Source of the DNA: Cyanobacteria bacterium UBA4641
GTDB taxonomy: Bacteria; Cyanobacteriota; Vampirovibrionia; Gastranaerophilales; Gastranaerophilaceae
Assembly: GCA_002405805.1 (NCBI GenBank)
Contig: DHMN01000040.1
Span: forward strand, 1 to 64,000
Direction: 5' to 3'
DNA: 64,000 nucleotides
Under the pieces are notes generated by a model. That model was not told the origin of the DNA. It searched no databases and was given only the letters and a program-made list of their open reading frames with translations. Positions 35,383-44,018 of this stretch are shown here, one piece after another; positions within the stretch are counted from its first letter, which is position 1, and each line of letters starts with the position of its first letter. The position numbers and the translations under genes are program-made.

Positions 35383-36729
35383 ATGAATTGGCAGGAAGAA
35401 GATTTAAAATATATTTGGCACCCATGTTCTCAGATGAAAGACTATGAGACACTTCCGCCAATTGTAATTGACCATGCTAAAGGGATAAATCTTTATGATA
35501 TCGACGGCAATTGTTATAAAGATATCGTAAGTTCTTGGTGGTGCAATTTGTTAGGGCACTGTAATCCAAGAATAAATGCTGCGATGAAAAAACAATTAGA
35601 TACTTTAGAGCACGTAATTTTTGCGAATTTTACCCATAAAACAGCGATTACTTTGTGTCAAAGATTGATGGAGGTTATTCCGAAAGGTTTGTGCAAATTT
35701 AATTTCGCGGATAATGGTTCTGCGGCAATTGAAATGTCCATGAAAATGAGTTTTCAATACCATCAACAAACCGGTAACCCTCAGAAAAAGCGTTTTATGG
35801 CTTTGACTGATGCTTATCATGGTGAGACAATCGGAGCATTGTCTGTTGGTGCATGTGATTTGTATTCAGAAATTTATAAGCCGATTTTGATGGACGTTGT
35901 CAGGGTAGAAGGTCCTGATTGTTTCAGATGTCCTTATGGAAAATGTCGAGACAATTGTTCTTGTGAATGTTTTGAACATGCCGAAAAAACTTTTGAAAAA
36001 TATGGTGATGAAACTTGTGCAATGCTTGTTGAACCACTATTGCAAGGCTCTGCAGGTATGAAAATTTATCCGCCATTGTATTTGACAAAATTAAGAGCCT
36101 TGTGTAATAAATACAATGTTCATTTAATCGCCGATGAAATTGCAACAGGATATGGTCGTACCGGAAAGATGTTTGCGTTTGACCATGCAGGAGTTTCGCC
36201 TGATATTATGTGTTTATCTAAAGGGCTTACTGGTGGTTATATGCCGATGTCAATTTGTGTAACGACCCAAGAAATATATGATGCGTTTTATGATGATTAT
36301 GGCAAAGGGAAGGCGTTTATGCATTCTCACACTTATGCAGGTAATCCGTTAGCATGTTCTGCAGCGATTGAGGTTTTGAATATATTAAAAGATGAGCAAA
36401 TCATTCCGAAAGCTGTAGAAAATGGCAAATATTTCAATAAAATCATAAAAGAAAAGTTTGAAGATTTACCTTATGTTGGTGAAGTTCGCCATATCGGATT
36501 AGTTAATGCAATTGAAATAGTAAAAGATAAGAAAACAAAAGAGGGTTATCCGTCAAATCTTCGTTTAGGGTATCAGATTTATAAAAAAGCGCTTAAAAAA
36601 GGCGTTTTGCTAAGACCTTTGGGCGACGTGATTTATTTCAATCCGCCATTGATTATTCAACCGGACGATATGGATTTTGTTACCGATGTTGCAAAAGAAT
36701 GTATGGTTGAAGTAATGAAGGATATGTAG
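35383..36729 (+). CDS. bioA: Adenosylmethionine-8-amino-7-oxononanoate aminotransferase BioA
   Basis: A 448-residue PLP enzyme of biotin synthesis. WHPCSQMKDYE near the start and SSWWCNLLGH at 51-60 are BioA-specific; DEIATGYGRTG (Asp251) and LSKGLTGGYMP (PLP Lys280) are the cofactor sites. At 180-196 there is an inserted cysteine cluster (Cys180, 183, 188, 192, 194, 196) that could bind a metal. It forms an operon with bioD. bioB and bioF are elsewhere. Confidence 0.94.
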   Translation: MNWQEEDLKYIWHPCSQMKDYETLPPIVIDHAKGINLYDIDGNCYKDIVSSWWCNLLGHCNPRINAAMKKQLDTLEHVIFANFTHKTAITLCQRLMEVIPKGLCKFNFADNGSAAIEMSMKMSFQYHQQTGNPQKKRFMALTDAYHGETIGALSVGACDLYSEIYKPILMDVVRVEGPDCFRCPYGKCRDNCSCECFEHAEKTFEKYGDETCAMLVEPLLQGSAGMKIYPPLYLTKLRALCNKYNVHLIADEIATGYGRTGKMFAFDHAGVSPDIMCLSKGLTGGYMPMSICVTTQEIYDAFYDDYGKGKAFMHSHTYAGNPLACSAAIEVLNILKDEQIIPKAVENGKYFNKIIKEKFEDLPYVGEVRHIGLVNAIEIVKDKKTKEGYPSNLRLGYQIYKKALKKGVLLRPLGDVIYFNPPLIIQPDDMDFVTDVAKECMVEVMKDM

Positions 36730-36780
36730 AAAATAAATTGGCAGATAAATCTTTTTAAATAAGGCTAATTTGTTAATTTA

Positions 36781-36807
36781 GAGATTCCGAAACAAGTTCG
36801 GAATGAC
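36781..36807 (+). repeat. Short palindromic repeat, family A (copy A2)
   Basis: Arms ATTCCGAA / TTCGGAAT around ACAAG, between GAG and GAC. Perfect stem. Confidence 0.85.
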
Positions 36808-36821
36808 TGCTTTACATTCAT

Positions 36822-36886
36822 GTCATTCTGAAAGGATTTAAAATCAAGGAGCATAGCGACGTAGATTTTTTCCTGTTCAGAATCTC
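36822..36886 (+). repeat. Long-loop relative of family A
   Basis: GTCATTCTGAA at one end and TTCAGAATCTC at the other have the family A arms, but the loop is about 43 bases and contains GGAGCATAGCGACGTAG. A similar loop core occurs at 43491-43538. Confidence 0.65.
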
Positions 36887-36922
36887 ATATCTTACAAATT
36901 TCACTTTTTACTAATGGGGTTA

Positions 36923-37810
36923 TCACTTCATAGGTTTGCCAAAGATAATTCTTGCACCACCGAGGCGTTGTTGAAGAGTCTTTTTTACTCCGACAACAAT
37001 GTCATTGACGTTACAAATGACTAGCTGTACTCCATCAATCAGGGTGCTTAATTTTGGAACAAGTACGGAAAAATCCGAACTTGATTTATTGAAGTTGCCT
37101 GAAATTGAGATAAATTCTTTTGACGAATTTGCAAAATTCGAGGTCATTTGCTCAATATTAGAACTGCTGTTTTTGATATTTTGTTCGGTTATTCCGTTAT
37201 CCACTTTTTTAGTCATATTTTTCAAATTTTTTGTTGAAATTTCTAAATTCGCCATGCCGTTTTTTAGATGAGTTGTTGATGCGAAAATGTTTTCACGATT
37301 TTCTTTCAATATGTCAGTAACAAGTGTGAATAATTCGGTCAATGAATCTGTTGTTTTTGTCGCAGAACTCAGCAAACTTCCGCCTTTTTCTGATAAATCG
37401 TCCAAATGGGCTTGGTTAATGTCAGATATTCCGCTAATCGTAAATCCTGATTCGCCTTTTATGATATCGCCAGTTCTTATGTATCTTATCATCGGCGCAG
37501 GTGGATAGATGATATCGACGTATTTTATATCTTTGTCGTAATTTTTTATTTTCGCAGAGATGTTTCTCGGTAAATGCAGTCCTCTTTGGTTTAATTTTAT
37601 GTAAAGATAAGTTGTTTTGAAGTCTTTTGAAATTTTTAATTTGGTAGTTGTACCAAGTTTGTAGCCTTTATAGTACACTCCCATTTTTGATGGCATTGGG
37701 TCCATTTTGTTAAATTCAGCCTTGATATATGTGTGGTTAAGGTAGTCAAACAAAAAACTTATCACACCAACAATCAATAAAAACGCAAGTACAATTTTTA
37801 AGTTATTCAT
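36923..37810 (-). CDS. Second MCE/MlaD-like protein
   Basis: A 295-residue protein with an N-terminal membrane helix (residues 5-23) and a short, divergent MCE domain (VYYKGYKLGTTTKLKISKDF, then GESGFTISG). A helical C-terminal half rich in Ser, Asn and Thr follows, as in the gene at 26851. It probably takes part in lipid transport across the periplasm. It lies 46 bases after folP on the same strand and may be its downstream partner in transcription. Confidence 0.75.
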   Translation of the reverse strand: MNNLKIVLAFLLIVGVISFLFDYLNHTYIKAEFNKMDPMPSKMGVYYKGYKLGTTTKLKISKDFKTTYLYIKLNQRGLHLPRNISAKIKNYDKDIKYVDIIYPPAPMIRYIRTGDIIKGESGFTISGISDINQAHLDDLSEKGGSLLSSATKTTDSLTELFTLVTDILKENRENIFASTTHLKNGMANLEISTKNLKNMTKKVDNGITEQNIKNSSSNIEQMTSNFANSSKEFISISGNFNKSSSDFSVLVPKLSTLIDGVQLVICNVNDIVVGVKKTLQQRLGGARIIFGKPMK

Positions 37811-37856
37811 ATACGAATACTTGTCGAATTGTACGAAAAATAAATCCGTCAGGCAG

Positions 37857-38996
37857 TTAGTTTAATATGTCTTGAAAATTTTTGTGAATTTTTACGTTAT
37901 GAACTCTTATATAATCAATTTTTTGTGTCATAAGTATGCTATCAAGAGCTAGTGTGTAAATGTCTTTTTCATCATTTGTCGCATCAGGCATCCCTAGCAG
38001 ACTTTTGCGAGATAATCCTATCAAAACAGGACACCCAAGAGTTTTCAATTCTTGCCAGCGTTTTAATATTTCCATATTGTGTGCTTTTGTTTTGCCAAAG
38101 CCAATCCCTGGGTCAATTATGATATTTTCTTTTTTTATACCTTGTGATAGTGCAAAATCAATTTTTGATTTCAGATTTATAAATATTTCATCCATAAGGT
38201 TTTCATAATGCGGTGAATCCTGCATTGTTTCAGGTGTGCCTTGAGAGTGTTGCAAAATGATTTTAACTTGCGGATTATTTGCAATTACATCTGCCATATT
38301 TTTATCAAAATCAAAACCTGAAACATCATTTATAATATTTGCACCAAAATTTATGCATACTTGCGCAACTTCAGCACTTCTTGTATCAATGCTTATCGGC
38401 GTTTTTATATCATTTGATTTTAAGTATTTTAGAATCGGAAGAAGTCTTTTTAATTGTTCTTTGGGCGGAATCGGACTTGAATACGGTTTTGTTGACTCTG
38501 CTCCGATATCAATAATATCAGCACCATCTTTAATAAGTTGGTTTAGGTGATTTTTTGCATTTTCAAAGTCTAAATATTCCCCACCATCAGAAAAAGAATT
38601 TGTTGTGATATTCAAAACTCCCATAATTTGAGTTCGTTTTGGATATTTATTTTCTCTTAGAGATATCAATTTCTCTCCGAGATGTTTTAATCCAAATGGT
38701 TGTAATTGCAGTTTTTGACCGATTTTTTGTAATTGAGAAATACTTCCGCCTAAAATAACACAAGACTTTTCGACTTTGCCTGTGATAACTTCTCGATGTG
38801 TTCCACAATCTGCACCAACCGTCAGGGCAGTTTGTTTCAGAATATTTGCTTGTGCACAGTTTAGGTCAAAAATTTTAAAATTTTTGTACTCAAATTTATC
38901 TTTTGCTTTGTGGGTATAGGTTTTGTCAAAGCCAATTTGAACAAGTTCTTTTTCAATATCGGAATTTGATATTTCTTTAATTAAAAAATCGTGCAT
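37857..38996 (-). CDS. folP: Dihydropteroate synthase FolP with N-terminal extension
   Basis: A 379-residue protein. Residues 120-379 are dihydropteroate synthase, joining p-aminobenzoate to the pterin pyrophosphate: IMGVLNITTNSFSDGG, DIIDIGAESTKPYS, PISIDTRSAEVA, NIINDVSGF, IIDPGIGFGKT. The first 115 residues are an extra domain (ANILKQTALTVGADCGTHR, SCVILGGSISQL) seen on some clostridial and related DHPS proteins; its role is unknown to me. No ribosome binding site; the promoter ends 6 bases before the ATG. Confidence 0.93.
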   Translation of the reverse strand: MHDFLIKEISNSDIEKELVQIGFDKTYTHKAKDKFEYKNFKIFDLNCAQANILKQTALTVGADCGTHREVITGKVEKSCVILGGSISQLQKIGQKLQLQPFGLKHLGEKLISLRENKYPKRTQIMGVLNITTNSFSDGGEYLDFENAKNHLNQLIKDGADIIDIGAESTKPYSSPIPPKEQLKRLLPILKYLKSNDIKTPISIDTRSAEVAQVCINFGANIINDVSGFDFDKNMADVIANNPQVKIILQHSQGTPETMQDSPHYENLMDEIFINLKSKIDFALSQGIKKENIIIDPGIGFGKTKAHNMEILKRWQELKTLGCPVLIGLSRKSLLGMPDATNDEKDIYTLALDSILMTQKIDYIRVHNVKIHKNFQDILN

Positions 38997-39002
38997 AACC
39001 TA

Positions 39003-39030
39003 AGTTTAGCACGATTTTTTATATTCTCAA
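39003..39030 (-). promoter_or_regulatory. Promoter of folP with extended -10 (leaderless arrangement)
   Basis: Read on the minus strand: TTGAGA (39030-39025), 16-base spacer ending in TGC, TAAACT (39008-39003). The -10 ends 6 bases before the ATG at 38996. Confidence 0.5.
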
Positions 39031-39047
39031 ATTTATGTAATTATTTA

Positions 39048-39563
39048 TTAAGAATTAAATTCATGGAATTGATGTTTGAAATCATCAACTGCGATAGCGC
39101 CTGTTTTAACCGCTTTATTTACGCCGGTAACAAGTACGAAAAATGCCAATGCACCACCTGCCGCACCTGCAATTTTTTTAGTTACAGGGCTATTTATAAT
39201 CGGACCGATGAATCTTGAATTTTTAAAGTGTTCAAGTCTTGTTATAATATCTTTTGTGTACATTTTGATATTACTTCTGAATGTAGCCCACAAGCCTTGT
39301 GCAGCTTCAGCGTTTCTATTTACCGCATTTGTAGTGTTTGTAACAGTTTGCATCATTTGTTGCAAAACATGTTCGCCTGCCTCAGCTTTCAAACCTTTTC
39401 TGCTAGCATATTTTGTTGCAGTGGTAGAAAGACCCGCTGCGCCCCCGACACCTGCTGCTACTTGTTCTTTTCTTTCTTTGCGTTCTTGGATTTGAGCCGG
39501 AGTAAGAGGTTTGTGGTACGGTGTTTCAATTCCTTTATTAAAGTCAACACTTAGCGTAGCCAT
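39048..39563 (-). CDS. Unknown protein with one membrane segment
   Basis: The ATG at 39563 is chosen (upstream in-frame start at 39584 would overlap the previous gene). 171 residues; basic N-terminal 45 residues rich in Lys/Glu, an Ala/Gly stretch, a helical middle and one hydrophobic segment near 135-153 (IAGAAGGALAFFVLVTGV). It lies 2 bases after the gene at 39566 and is surely its operon partner. Function unknown. Confidence 0.6.
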   Translation of the reverse strand: MATLSVDFNKGIETPYHKPLTPAQIQERKERKEQVAAGVGGAAGLSTTATKYASRKGLKAEAGEHVLQQMMQTVTNTTNAVNRNAEAAQGLWATFRSNIKMYTKDIITRLEHFKNSRFIGPIINSPVTKKIAGAAGGALAFFVLVTGVNKAVKTGAIAVDDFKHQFHEFNS

Positions 39564-39565
39564 AA

Positions 39566-40420
39566 TTATACAGCCTCCATGCATTCTTTCTCAAGAGATT
39601 CATCAACAAGTTGTTCATCTAAAAAATTGTTATCAAAGTCATCATCAACATGGTCACCTGTACCTTCAAAACTGTTTTTGTCGTCATAATCGCTTTCATC
39701 AACTTCATCTTTGACTTTGTTTCTGTCTTCAGGTTTCATTGTTGCGTTATAAGCTCCTGCAGCACCTGCACCAACACCAAATGTTGCAGATGTAGCTTTT
39801 GCCGCCTTGTCATAAATTTCTCCGGCAGACATTTCTTTTAACGGTGTGATAACTTTATTCGCACCATTTTTAATTAGTCCGCCAACATAATTAAAACCTT
39901 TTCCAATGCCTTCAAATGTCATCACGACATATTTCCCAACTGCATTATTTCTCATAGCCTCTGTTGCTGATGTGAAATTCTCTACAGTTTTTGTAGCAAA
40001 ATTTGATGCCTTAAAATTGTCGATTAAGTTGCCAAATTTAGTTTTAATAGTACTGCCTGCCTTTTTCAATCCTTCGCCAACAGGTTTTAAAATATCTTTT
40101 GTATGTTTCGCAAATTTGCTGTTTAATCCTTTAATTGTTGTGCCTTTAATGATTTTTAAACCTTTAGAAGCACCCCAAGCTACGGCCCAACCTTCTAATA
40201 GACCTTCTGATACAACTTTAAAGCCCTTGATAACTTTTTTCATAACATCAGGAGTATGTTCATTTAGCAAGGCCTCATCAAAAGCTTGAGATTGCTCTTT
40301 GTAATAATTCGTTTTGTCTTCAAAATACCTGTCTTCAGGAGTCTCCTGAGGGTTTCTCATACCAAATGCAGTTTGTTTCGCAGTTGCATACTGTGTGAAT
40401 TTCGGTTGGATTGATAACAT
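39566..40420 (-). CDS. Unknown protein with N-terminal AFG motif
   Basis: A 284-residue protein, helical, Lys- and Gly-rich, no signal peptide. The N-terminus holds KQTAFGMRNP at 15-24, similar in position to the F-[NT]-G tags of other unknowns in this window. Gly/Ala-rich weakly hydrophobic stretches occur at 70-85 and 225-240. The C-terminal 45 residues are very acidic (DEVDESDYDDKNSFEG). First gene of a two-gene unit. Confidence 0.6.
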   Translation of the reverse strand: MLSIQPKFTQYATAKQTAFGMRNPQETPEDRYFEDKTNYYKEQSQAFDEALLNEHTPDVMKKVIKGFKVVSEGLLEGWAVAWGASKGLKIIKGTTIKGLNSKFAKHTKDILKPVGEGLKKAGSTIKTKFGNLIDNFKASNFATKTVENFTSATEAMRNNAVGKYVVMTFEGIGKGFNYVGGLIKNGANKVITPLKEMSAGEIYDKAAKATSATFGVGAGAAGAYNATMKPEDRNKVKDEVDESDYDDKNSFEGTGDHVDDDFDNNFLDEQLVDESLEKECMEAV

Positions 40421-40544
40421 ATTAAATTCCCCACTACTTACTTGTATTTATCTGCTCGTATAATACCTGTGAATATTATTTTTTGCTAACACACTAGAGA
40501 GCCATTAACAAAATTTTACATTTTGACACACATATTATCCCATA

Positions 40545-41480
40545 TTAATTCAAGTTTGTAAAGTGTTTTGCTCCTTGATATGAATCTCTTTTTAACAATT
40601 CTCTATCAATTTTATTCAGGCAGTCAAGCTTGGCGCCAAGCCACCTTGGAGCTATTAAGTTTTTCTTCAAGCCGTTGCCTGCAAGTCTGTGGATTGTGGT
40701 TGTCGGCGGTAAAATTTCCAAAAAGTCGCAAACAAGATTTACATACTCTTCTTCGCTCATAAAATCAATTTCTTTATTTGCATAAAGTTGAGCAAGTTTT
40801 GTATCTTTTAAAGCACAAAGCATGTGGATTTTTACTCCATCAACTTTAAGTTCGGCTAATTTTTGCGCTGTTTCTAAAATTTCATCTCTTGTTTCCCAAA
40901 GTCCGAAAATTACGTGTGTGCAGACATTTATGCCTTTTCCTTTTGTTTTTTCATAAGCTTTTAAAAAACAATCAAAATTGTGTCCGCGGTTAATCTTTTT
41001 TAAAGTTTTGTCATGAATTGACTGTAGACCGTATTCGACCCAAGTGTAGTAATCTTGTGCAATATCAGAGATTAAATTTAGTTTATCTTCATCAACGCAA
41101 TCAGGGCGTGTTCCGATAGATAAACCGACTACATCAGGGTGATGTAGCGCGGATTTGTAAATATTTTCAAGTTCATTAACAGGTTTATAAGTGTTTGAAT
41201 ATGCTTGAAAATATGACATAAATTTTTCGGCTTTAAATCTGTTATGCAGAGTTTTTGCGCCGATATTTACTTGTTCTTCAATTGATAACAGATTTGAATG
41301 TGCTTGAGAAAAACTTCCGCCATCATCACAAAAAATACAACCTCCAGTCGATATAGCTCCGTCTCTATTCGGACATGAAAAACCTGCATCAAGAGTTATT
41401 TTGTATACTTTTGCTCCAAATTTGTTTTTCAAATATGCGCTGAATTGGTTGTATCTTTTGTCTGTATTATTAAAAAGCAT
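40545..41480 (-). CDS. Radical SAM protein, YhcC/TIGR01212 type
   Basis: The ATG at 41480 lies 5 bases after the zinc-ribbon gene; an open frame reaches further upstream through that gene and is rejected. 311 residues. The cluster motif is CPNRDGAISTGGCIFC, with a long first gap (Cys-x11-Cys-x2-Cys) that is diagnostic for this family. GLSIGTRPDCV and WVEYGLQS follow. The family is widespread but its reaction is unknown to me. Confidence 0.88.
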   Translation of the reverse strand: MLFNNTDKRYNQFSAYLKNKFGAKVYKITLDAGFSCPNRDGAISTGGCIFCDDGGSFSQAHSNLLSIEEQVNIGAKTLHNRFKAEKFMSYFQAYSNTYKPVNELENIYKSALHHPDVVGLSIGTRPDCVDEDKLNLISDIAQDYYTWVEYGLQSIHDKTLKKINRGHNFDCFLKAYEKTKGKGINVCTHVIFGLWETRDEILETAQKLAELKVDGVKIHMLCALKDTKLAQLYANKEIDFMSEEEYVNLVCDFLEILPPTTTIHRLAGNGLKKNLIAPRWLGAKLDCLNKIDRELLKRDSYQGAKHFTNLN

Positions 41481-41484
41481 TTTA

Positions 41485-41658
41485 CTATTTTTGTTCGTCT
41501 TCTTCGTTGTCATAGATTGGGTAAACATAGTGTTCACCACAATTTGGACATACAACTTCTTGTTGTTTACCGTCTTCAAGTTTAGCTACTTCAAATAAGC
41601 ATTTGCAACCTGATTGTACACATCTTACAGCCCAAGTCGGTCTGATTAATCTTGCCAT
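41485..41658 (-). CDS. Small zinc-ribbon protein
   Basis: A 57-residue protein with a ribosome binding site (gaggg). Cys13, Cys18 and Cys20 near the start and CPNCG at 37-41 can form a zinc site. The acidic tail ends it. It is directly upstream of the radical SAM gene and likely shares its transcript. No function known. Confidence 0.7.
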   Translation of the reverse strand: MARLIRPTWAVRCVQSGCKCLFEVAKLEDGKQQEVVCPNCGEHYVYPIYDNEEDEQK

Positions 41659-41735
41659 AATTAAAACCCTCATTTTTCTATATACGTTTTAATTTTATCA
41701 TTGATTTTTCTATCTTGCAAGGGATAATTTATTGT

Positions 41736-43019
41736 TTACTTGTAAACTTCATCATCCCAGTATTCAAGTTCAAGTTTTCCAACTAAGATTGTGTCGCCGT
41801 TTTGGATGCCTATGCGTTTTAGTTCATCCATAATGCCCATACTAATCATAATATTTTGGAACCTGATAATTTGTTCTGTACTGCGTGGGTCTGTAACTTG
41901 CGAAATCCTTATGATTCTGCCACCTGTAACCATAAATGTATCTTTACTGATTTTTTGAACATCCCAATAGCCGTCGTTATTGTCGGTTGCTGCCAAATCT
42001 TCTTCAATATTAACTTCTGAAACAGGTTTTTCAATTGTATTAACCTTGTTTTCAAGTTCATGTTTTAAGGATTCAATGTTTTCTCCTGTTACGGCAGAAA
42101 TAAAGAACGGTTTTATTCCGAGTTTGTCAAATTCCTGTTTTAGTTCTTTGATTCTTTCAGGTTCAATTGCATCGATTTTGTTAATTGCAATGATTTGATA
42201 AAGATGAGACAATTTTTCTGAATATTTTGCTAATTCTTCGTTGATAATTTGGTAATTTTTGATAGGATTTTCTTCTGTTCCGTCAATTATGTGGAGCAAA
42301 AATCTGCATCTTTCAACGTGGCGCAAAAAGTCGTGTCCAAGTCCGACACCTTCGGATGCCCCTTCGATAAGCCCCGGAATATCTGCGATTACATATCCGT
42401 CTCCTGTCGATTTTCTTACTACGCCTAGGTTTGGAACAATTGTTGTGAACGGATAATCTGCAATTTTTGGTTTTGCTGCGGAAACTCTACTGATAAATGT
42501 AGATTTACCTGCATTTGGAAAACCTAACAAGCCGACATCTGCTAACAGTTTTAATTCAAGCTGTAATTCACGCTCAATCCCCGGTTCTCCGGGTTCGCAG
42601 TATTGTGGCGCACGGTTTTGAGGGGTGCAAAAGTGAGTGTTTCCTCTACCGCCTCTTCCGCCTTTTGCAACAAGAACTGTTTGCTCGTGCTCTGTCAAGT
42701 CGGCAATGATGTTTCCTGTTTTTAAGTCTTTTACGATTGTGCCTGCAGGAACTTTGATATATAAATCTTTAGCACTTTTGCCGTGCATACTCTTTTTGAA
42801 ACCGTTTTCGCCGTTGTCAGCTTTAAATATTGAACGGTATGTAAAATCGAGCAAGGTAGACAAACCTTCATCTGCGATTAAGTAAACACTTCCGCCTTTT
42901 CCGCCGTCACCGCCTGCAGGACCGCCTTTATCTACGAATTTTTCACGTCTCCACGCAACAACGCCGTTTCCGCCTTTGCCTGAAGAAATCTTTATTTTCG
43001 CTTTGTCAATAAATTGCAT
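41736..43019 (-). CDS. obgE: GTPase ObgE/CgtA
   Basis: A 427-residue GTPase needed for late 50S ribosome assembly. The Obg fold at 1-158 (Gly-rich: GGKGGSVYLIAD, KGGRGGRGN), the G domain with GFPNAGKS (G1), DIPGLIEG (G3), NKID (G4), and a C-terminal OCT domain (residues 345-427, WDVQKISKDTFMVTG). Full length. Ribosome binding site aagga. Confidence 0.96.
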   Translation of the reverse strand: MQFIDKAKIKISSGKGGNGVVAWRREKFVDKGGPAGGDGGKGGSVYLIADEGLSTLLDFTYRSIFKADNGENGFKKSMHGKSAKDLYIKVPAGTIVKDLKTGNIIADLTEHEQTVLVAKGGRGGRGNTHFCTPQNRAPQYCEPGEPGIERELQLELKLLADVGLLGFPNAGKSTFISRVSAAKPKIADYPFTTIVPNLGVVRKSTGDGYVIADIPGLIEGASEGVGLGHDFLRHVERCRFLLHIIDGTEENPIKNYQIINEELAKYSEKLSHLYQIIAINKIDAIEPERIKELKQEFDKLGIKPFFISAVTGENIESLKHELENKVNTIEKPVSEVNIEEDLAATDNNDGYWDVQKISKDTFMVTGGRIIRISQVTDPRSTEQIIRFQNIMISMGIMDELKRIGIQNGDTILVGKLELEYWDDEVYK

Positions 43020-43139
43020 AGTATAAATCCTTTTTGATTAGATGATACTATGAACATGCCTGCTGTGCAAATTGATGGATTGTGTGATGAGTTCTTAATA
43101 TTGTCATATCAAAATGACATAGACCTATGTGATAGATTA

Positions 43140-43166
43140 GAGATTCCGAAACGAGTTCGGAATGAC
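43140..43166 (+). repeat. Short palindromic repeat, family A (copy A3)
   Basis: Arms ATTCCGAA / TTCGGAAT around ACGAG; perfect stem. Confidence 0.85.
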
Positions 43167-43186
43167 AAATGTTTACTTTGTAATAT

Positions 43187-43212
43187 TGTAGGTCGGCATT
43201 ACTATGCCGACA
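43187..43212 (+). repeat. Palindromic repeat, family B (copy B2)
   Basis: TGTAG then GTCGGCAT-TACT-ATGCCGAC. Compared with B1, the T-A pair next to the loop core has changed on both sides. Confidence 0.75.
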
Positions 43213-43221
43213 AAATAAAGT

Positions 43222-43287
43222 GTCATTCTGAAAGCTTAGAAAATTTGTGTGAATAATGAACACATAATTTTCTTGCTATTCAGAATC
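43222..43287 (+). repeat. Long palindromic element, family C (copy C1)
   Basis: GTCATTCTGAA...TTCAGAATCT outer arms with an inner imperfect inverted repeat (AAGCTTAGAAAATTTGTGTG and its partner CACATAATTTTCTTGCT). The same element, reversed, is at 50245-50313. Confidence 0.7.
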
Positions 43288-43305
43288 TATCAATGTTGAT
43301 TTTGA

Positions 43306-43330
43306 TGTCGGCTTGGTAAAGCCGACCTAC
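43306..43330 (-). repeat. Palindromic repeat, family B (copy B3)
   Basis: Reverse orientation of GTCGGCTT-TACC-AAGCCGAC preceded by GTAG. Confidence 0.7.
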
Positions 43331-43442
43331 TGACTGACTAACTGAACAAACCCTCACACTGCACTCACTCCTTCGGCACGCAGTCTCACCCAACTCGCGT
43401 TGCTTGTTGGTTCGGCTAGTGTCCCATCAGAGAGGTATAACT

Positions 43443-43469
43443 GTCATTCCGAACTCGTTTCGGAATCTC
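43443..43469 (-). repeat. Short palindromic repeat, family A (copy A4)
   Basis: Reverse orientation; arms ATTCCGAA / TTCGGAAT. Confidence 0.85.
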
Positions 43470-43490
43470 AAACATAACAAAAAGGTCTAT

Positions 43491-43538
43491 GTCACCCTGA
43501 ACAGCAGGAGCGAATGCGACTGCGTAGGTTCAGAGTCT
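43491..43538 (-). repeat. Long-loop relative of family A
   Basis: GTCACCCTGAA...TTCAGAGTCT with a loop holding GGAGCGAATGCGACTGCGTAG, similar to the loop core at 36822-36886. Confidence 0.6.
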
Positions 43539-43553
43539 ATCCATTTGATTATA

Positions 43554-43580
43554 GTCATGCTGAACTAGTTTCAGCATCTC
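43554..43580 (-). repeat. Short palindromic repeat, family A (copy A5)
   Basis: Reverse orientation; arms ATGCTGAA / TTCAGCAT around CTAGT. Confidence 0.85.
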
Positions 43581-43620
43581 AAATAAAACATATTAATCAT
43601 ATGTGAAATTTGTAATATTT

Positions 43621-43699
43621 GAGACCTGAAATACCGAGTAGAAACAGAATATTACGTTTCGCTCTAGCTCAACTTATATTCTAGTCAATTCAGGGTGAC
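43621..43699 (-). repeat. Long element, family D (copy D1)
   Basis: GAGACCTGAA...TTCAGGGTGAC outer arms with an inner segment of about 55 bases, which includes CGAGTAG, AGAATATTACGTTTCGCTCT and AGCTCAACTTATATTCTAGT. Copies at 45905 and 50325 are in the other orientation. Confidence 0.7.
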
Positions 43700-43748
43700 C
43701 TGTTTGTTTTTTTAATCCTTTCTGAATGACTTTTTTACAGGCATTTTT

Positions 43749-43913
43749 CTAATCTTCCGGAACAAACATAGGATTTTTGTTCAAAATCTCTCTTGTGTGC
43801 TCATAACAACAGCTTTTGTTTGTCACAAGTTGCTGATATTCGCGGATAATGTTTAAGACATCGTCTGTAGATAATTTTACTACTCTTCTTTTTCCTTCAA
43901 TAATTGTAGCCAT
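43749..43913 (-). CDS. Small unknown protein
   Basis: A 54-residue protein from the ATG at 43913, which has a ribosome binding site (aaagga). Basic N-terminus (TIIEGKRRVVKLSTDDVLNI), two adjacent cysteines, no membrane segment. Family unknown; a DNA- or protein-binding adapter is possible but unsupported. Confidence 0.5.
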   Translation of the reverse strand: MATIIEGKRRVVKLSTDDVLNIIREYQQLVTNKSCCYEHTREILNKNPMFVPED

Positions 43914-44018
43914 AAAAAATTCCTTTCTTTTGTAGTACATACATCGGAAAGGAATTTAGTTGTCTTTAATTATTCAATTGTTTGGTGTAATAATCTTGTT
44001 TCAGATTATAATTTGAGT

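Larger units (their letters stand above)
43020..43748. other. 729-base gap filled with intergenic repeats
   Basis: No credible gene. Copies of repeat families A, B, C/E and D occupy most of it (listed separately). The segment at about 43330-43440 has no repeat I recognise from elsewhere in the window. Short open frames here are translations of the repeats. Confidence 0.7.

Noticed and set aside
39076..39554. Plus-strand frames of 108-139 codons opposite the unknown gene at 39048-39563
   Set aside because: The minus-strand gene has operon spacing of 2 bases with its neighbour and a more normal protein composition.
43048..43263. Overlapping open frames of about 70 codons on both strands (product with HSELVSESLI)
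   Set aside because: They translate intergenic repeats of families A, B and C; no ribosome binding site and no codon pattern like neighbouring genes.
43140..43699. Possible CRISPR array
   Set aside because: Repeats are palindromes of mixed families with uneven spacing and variable orientation; no constant repeat-spacer pattern and no cas genes.
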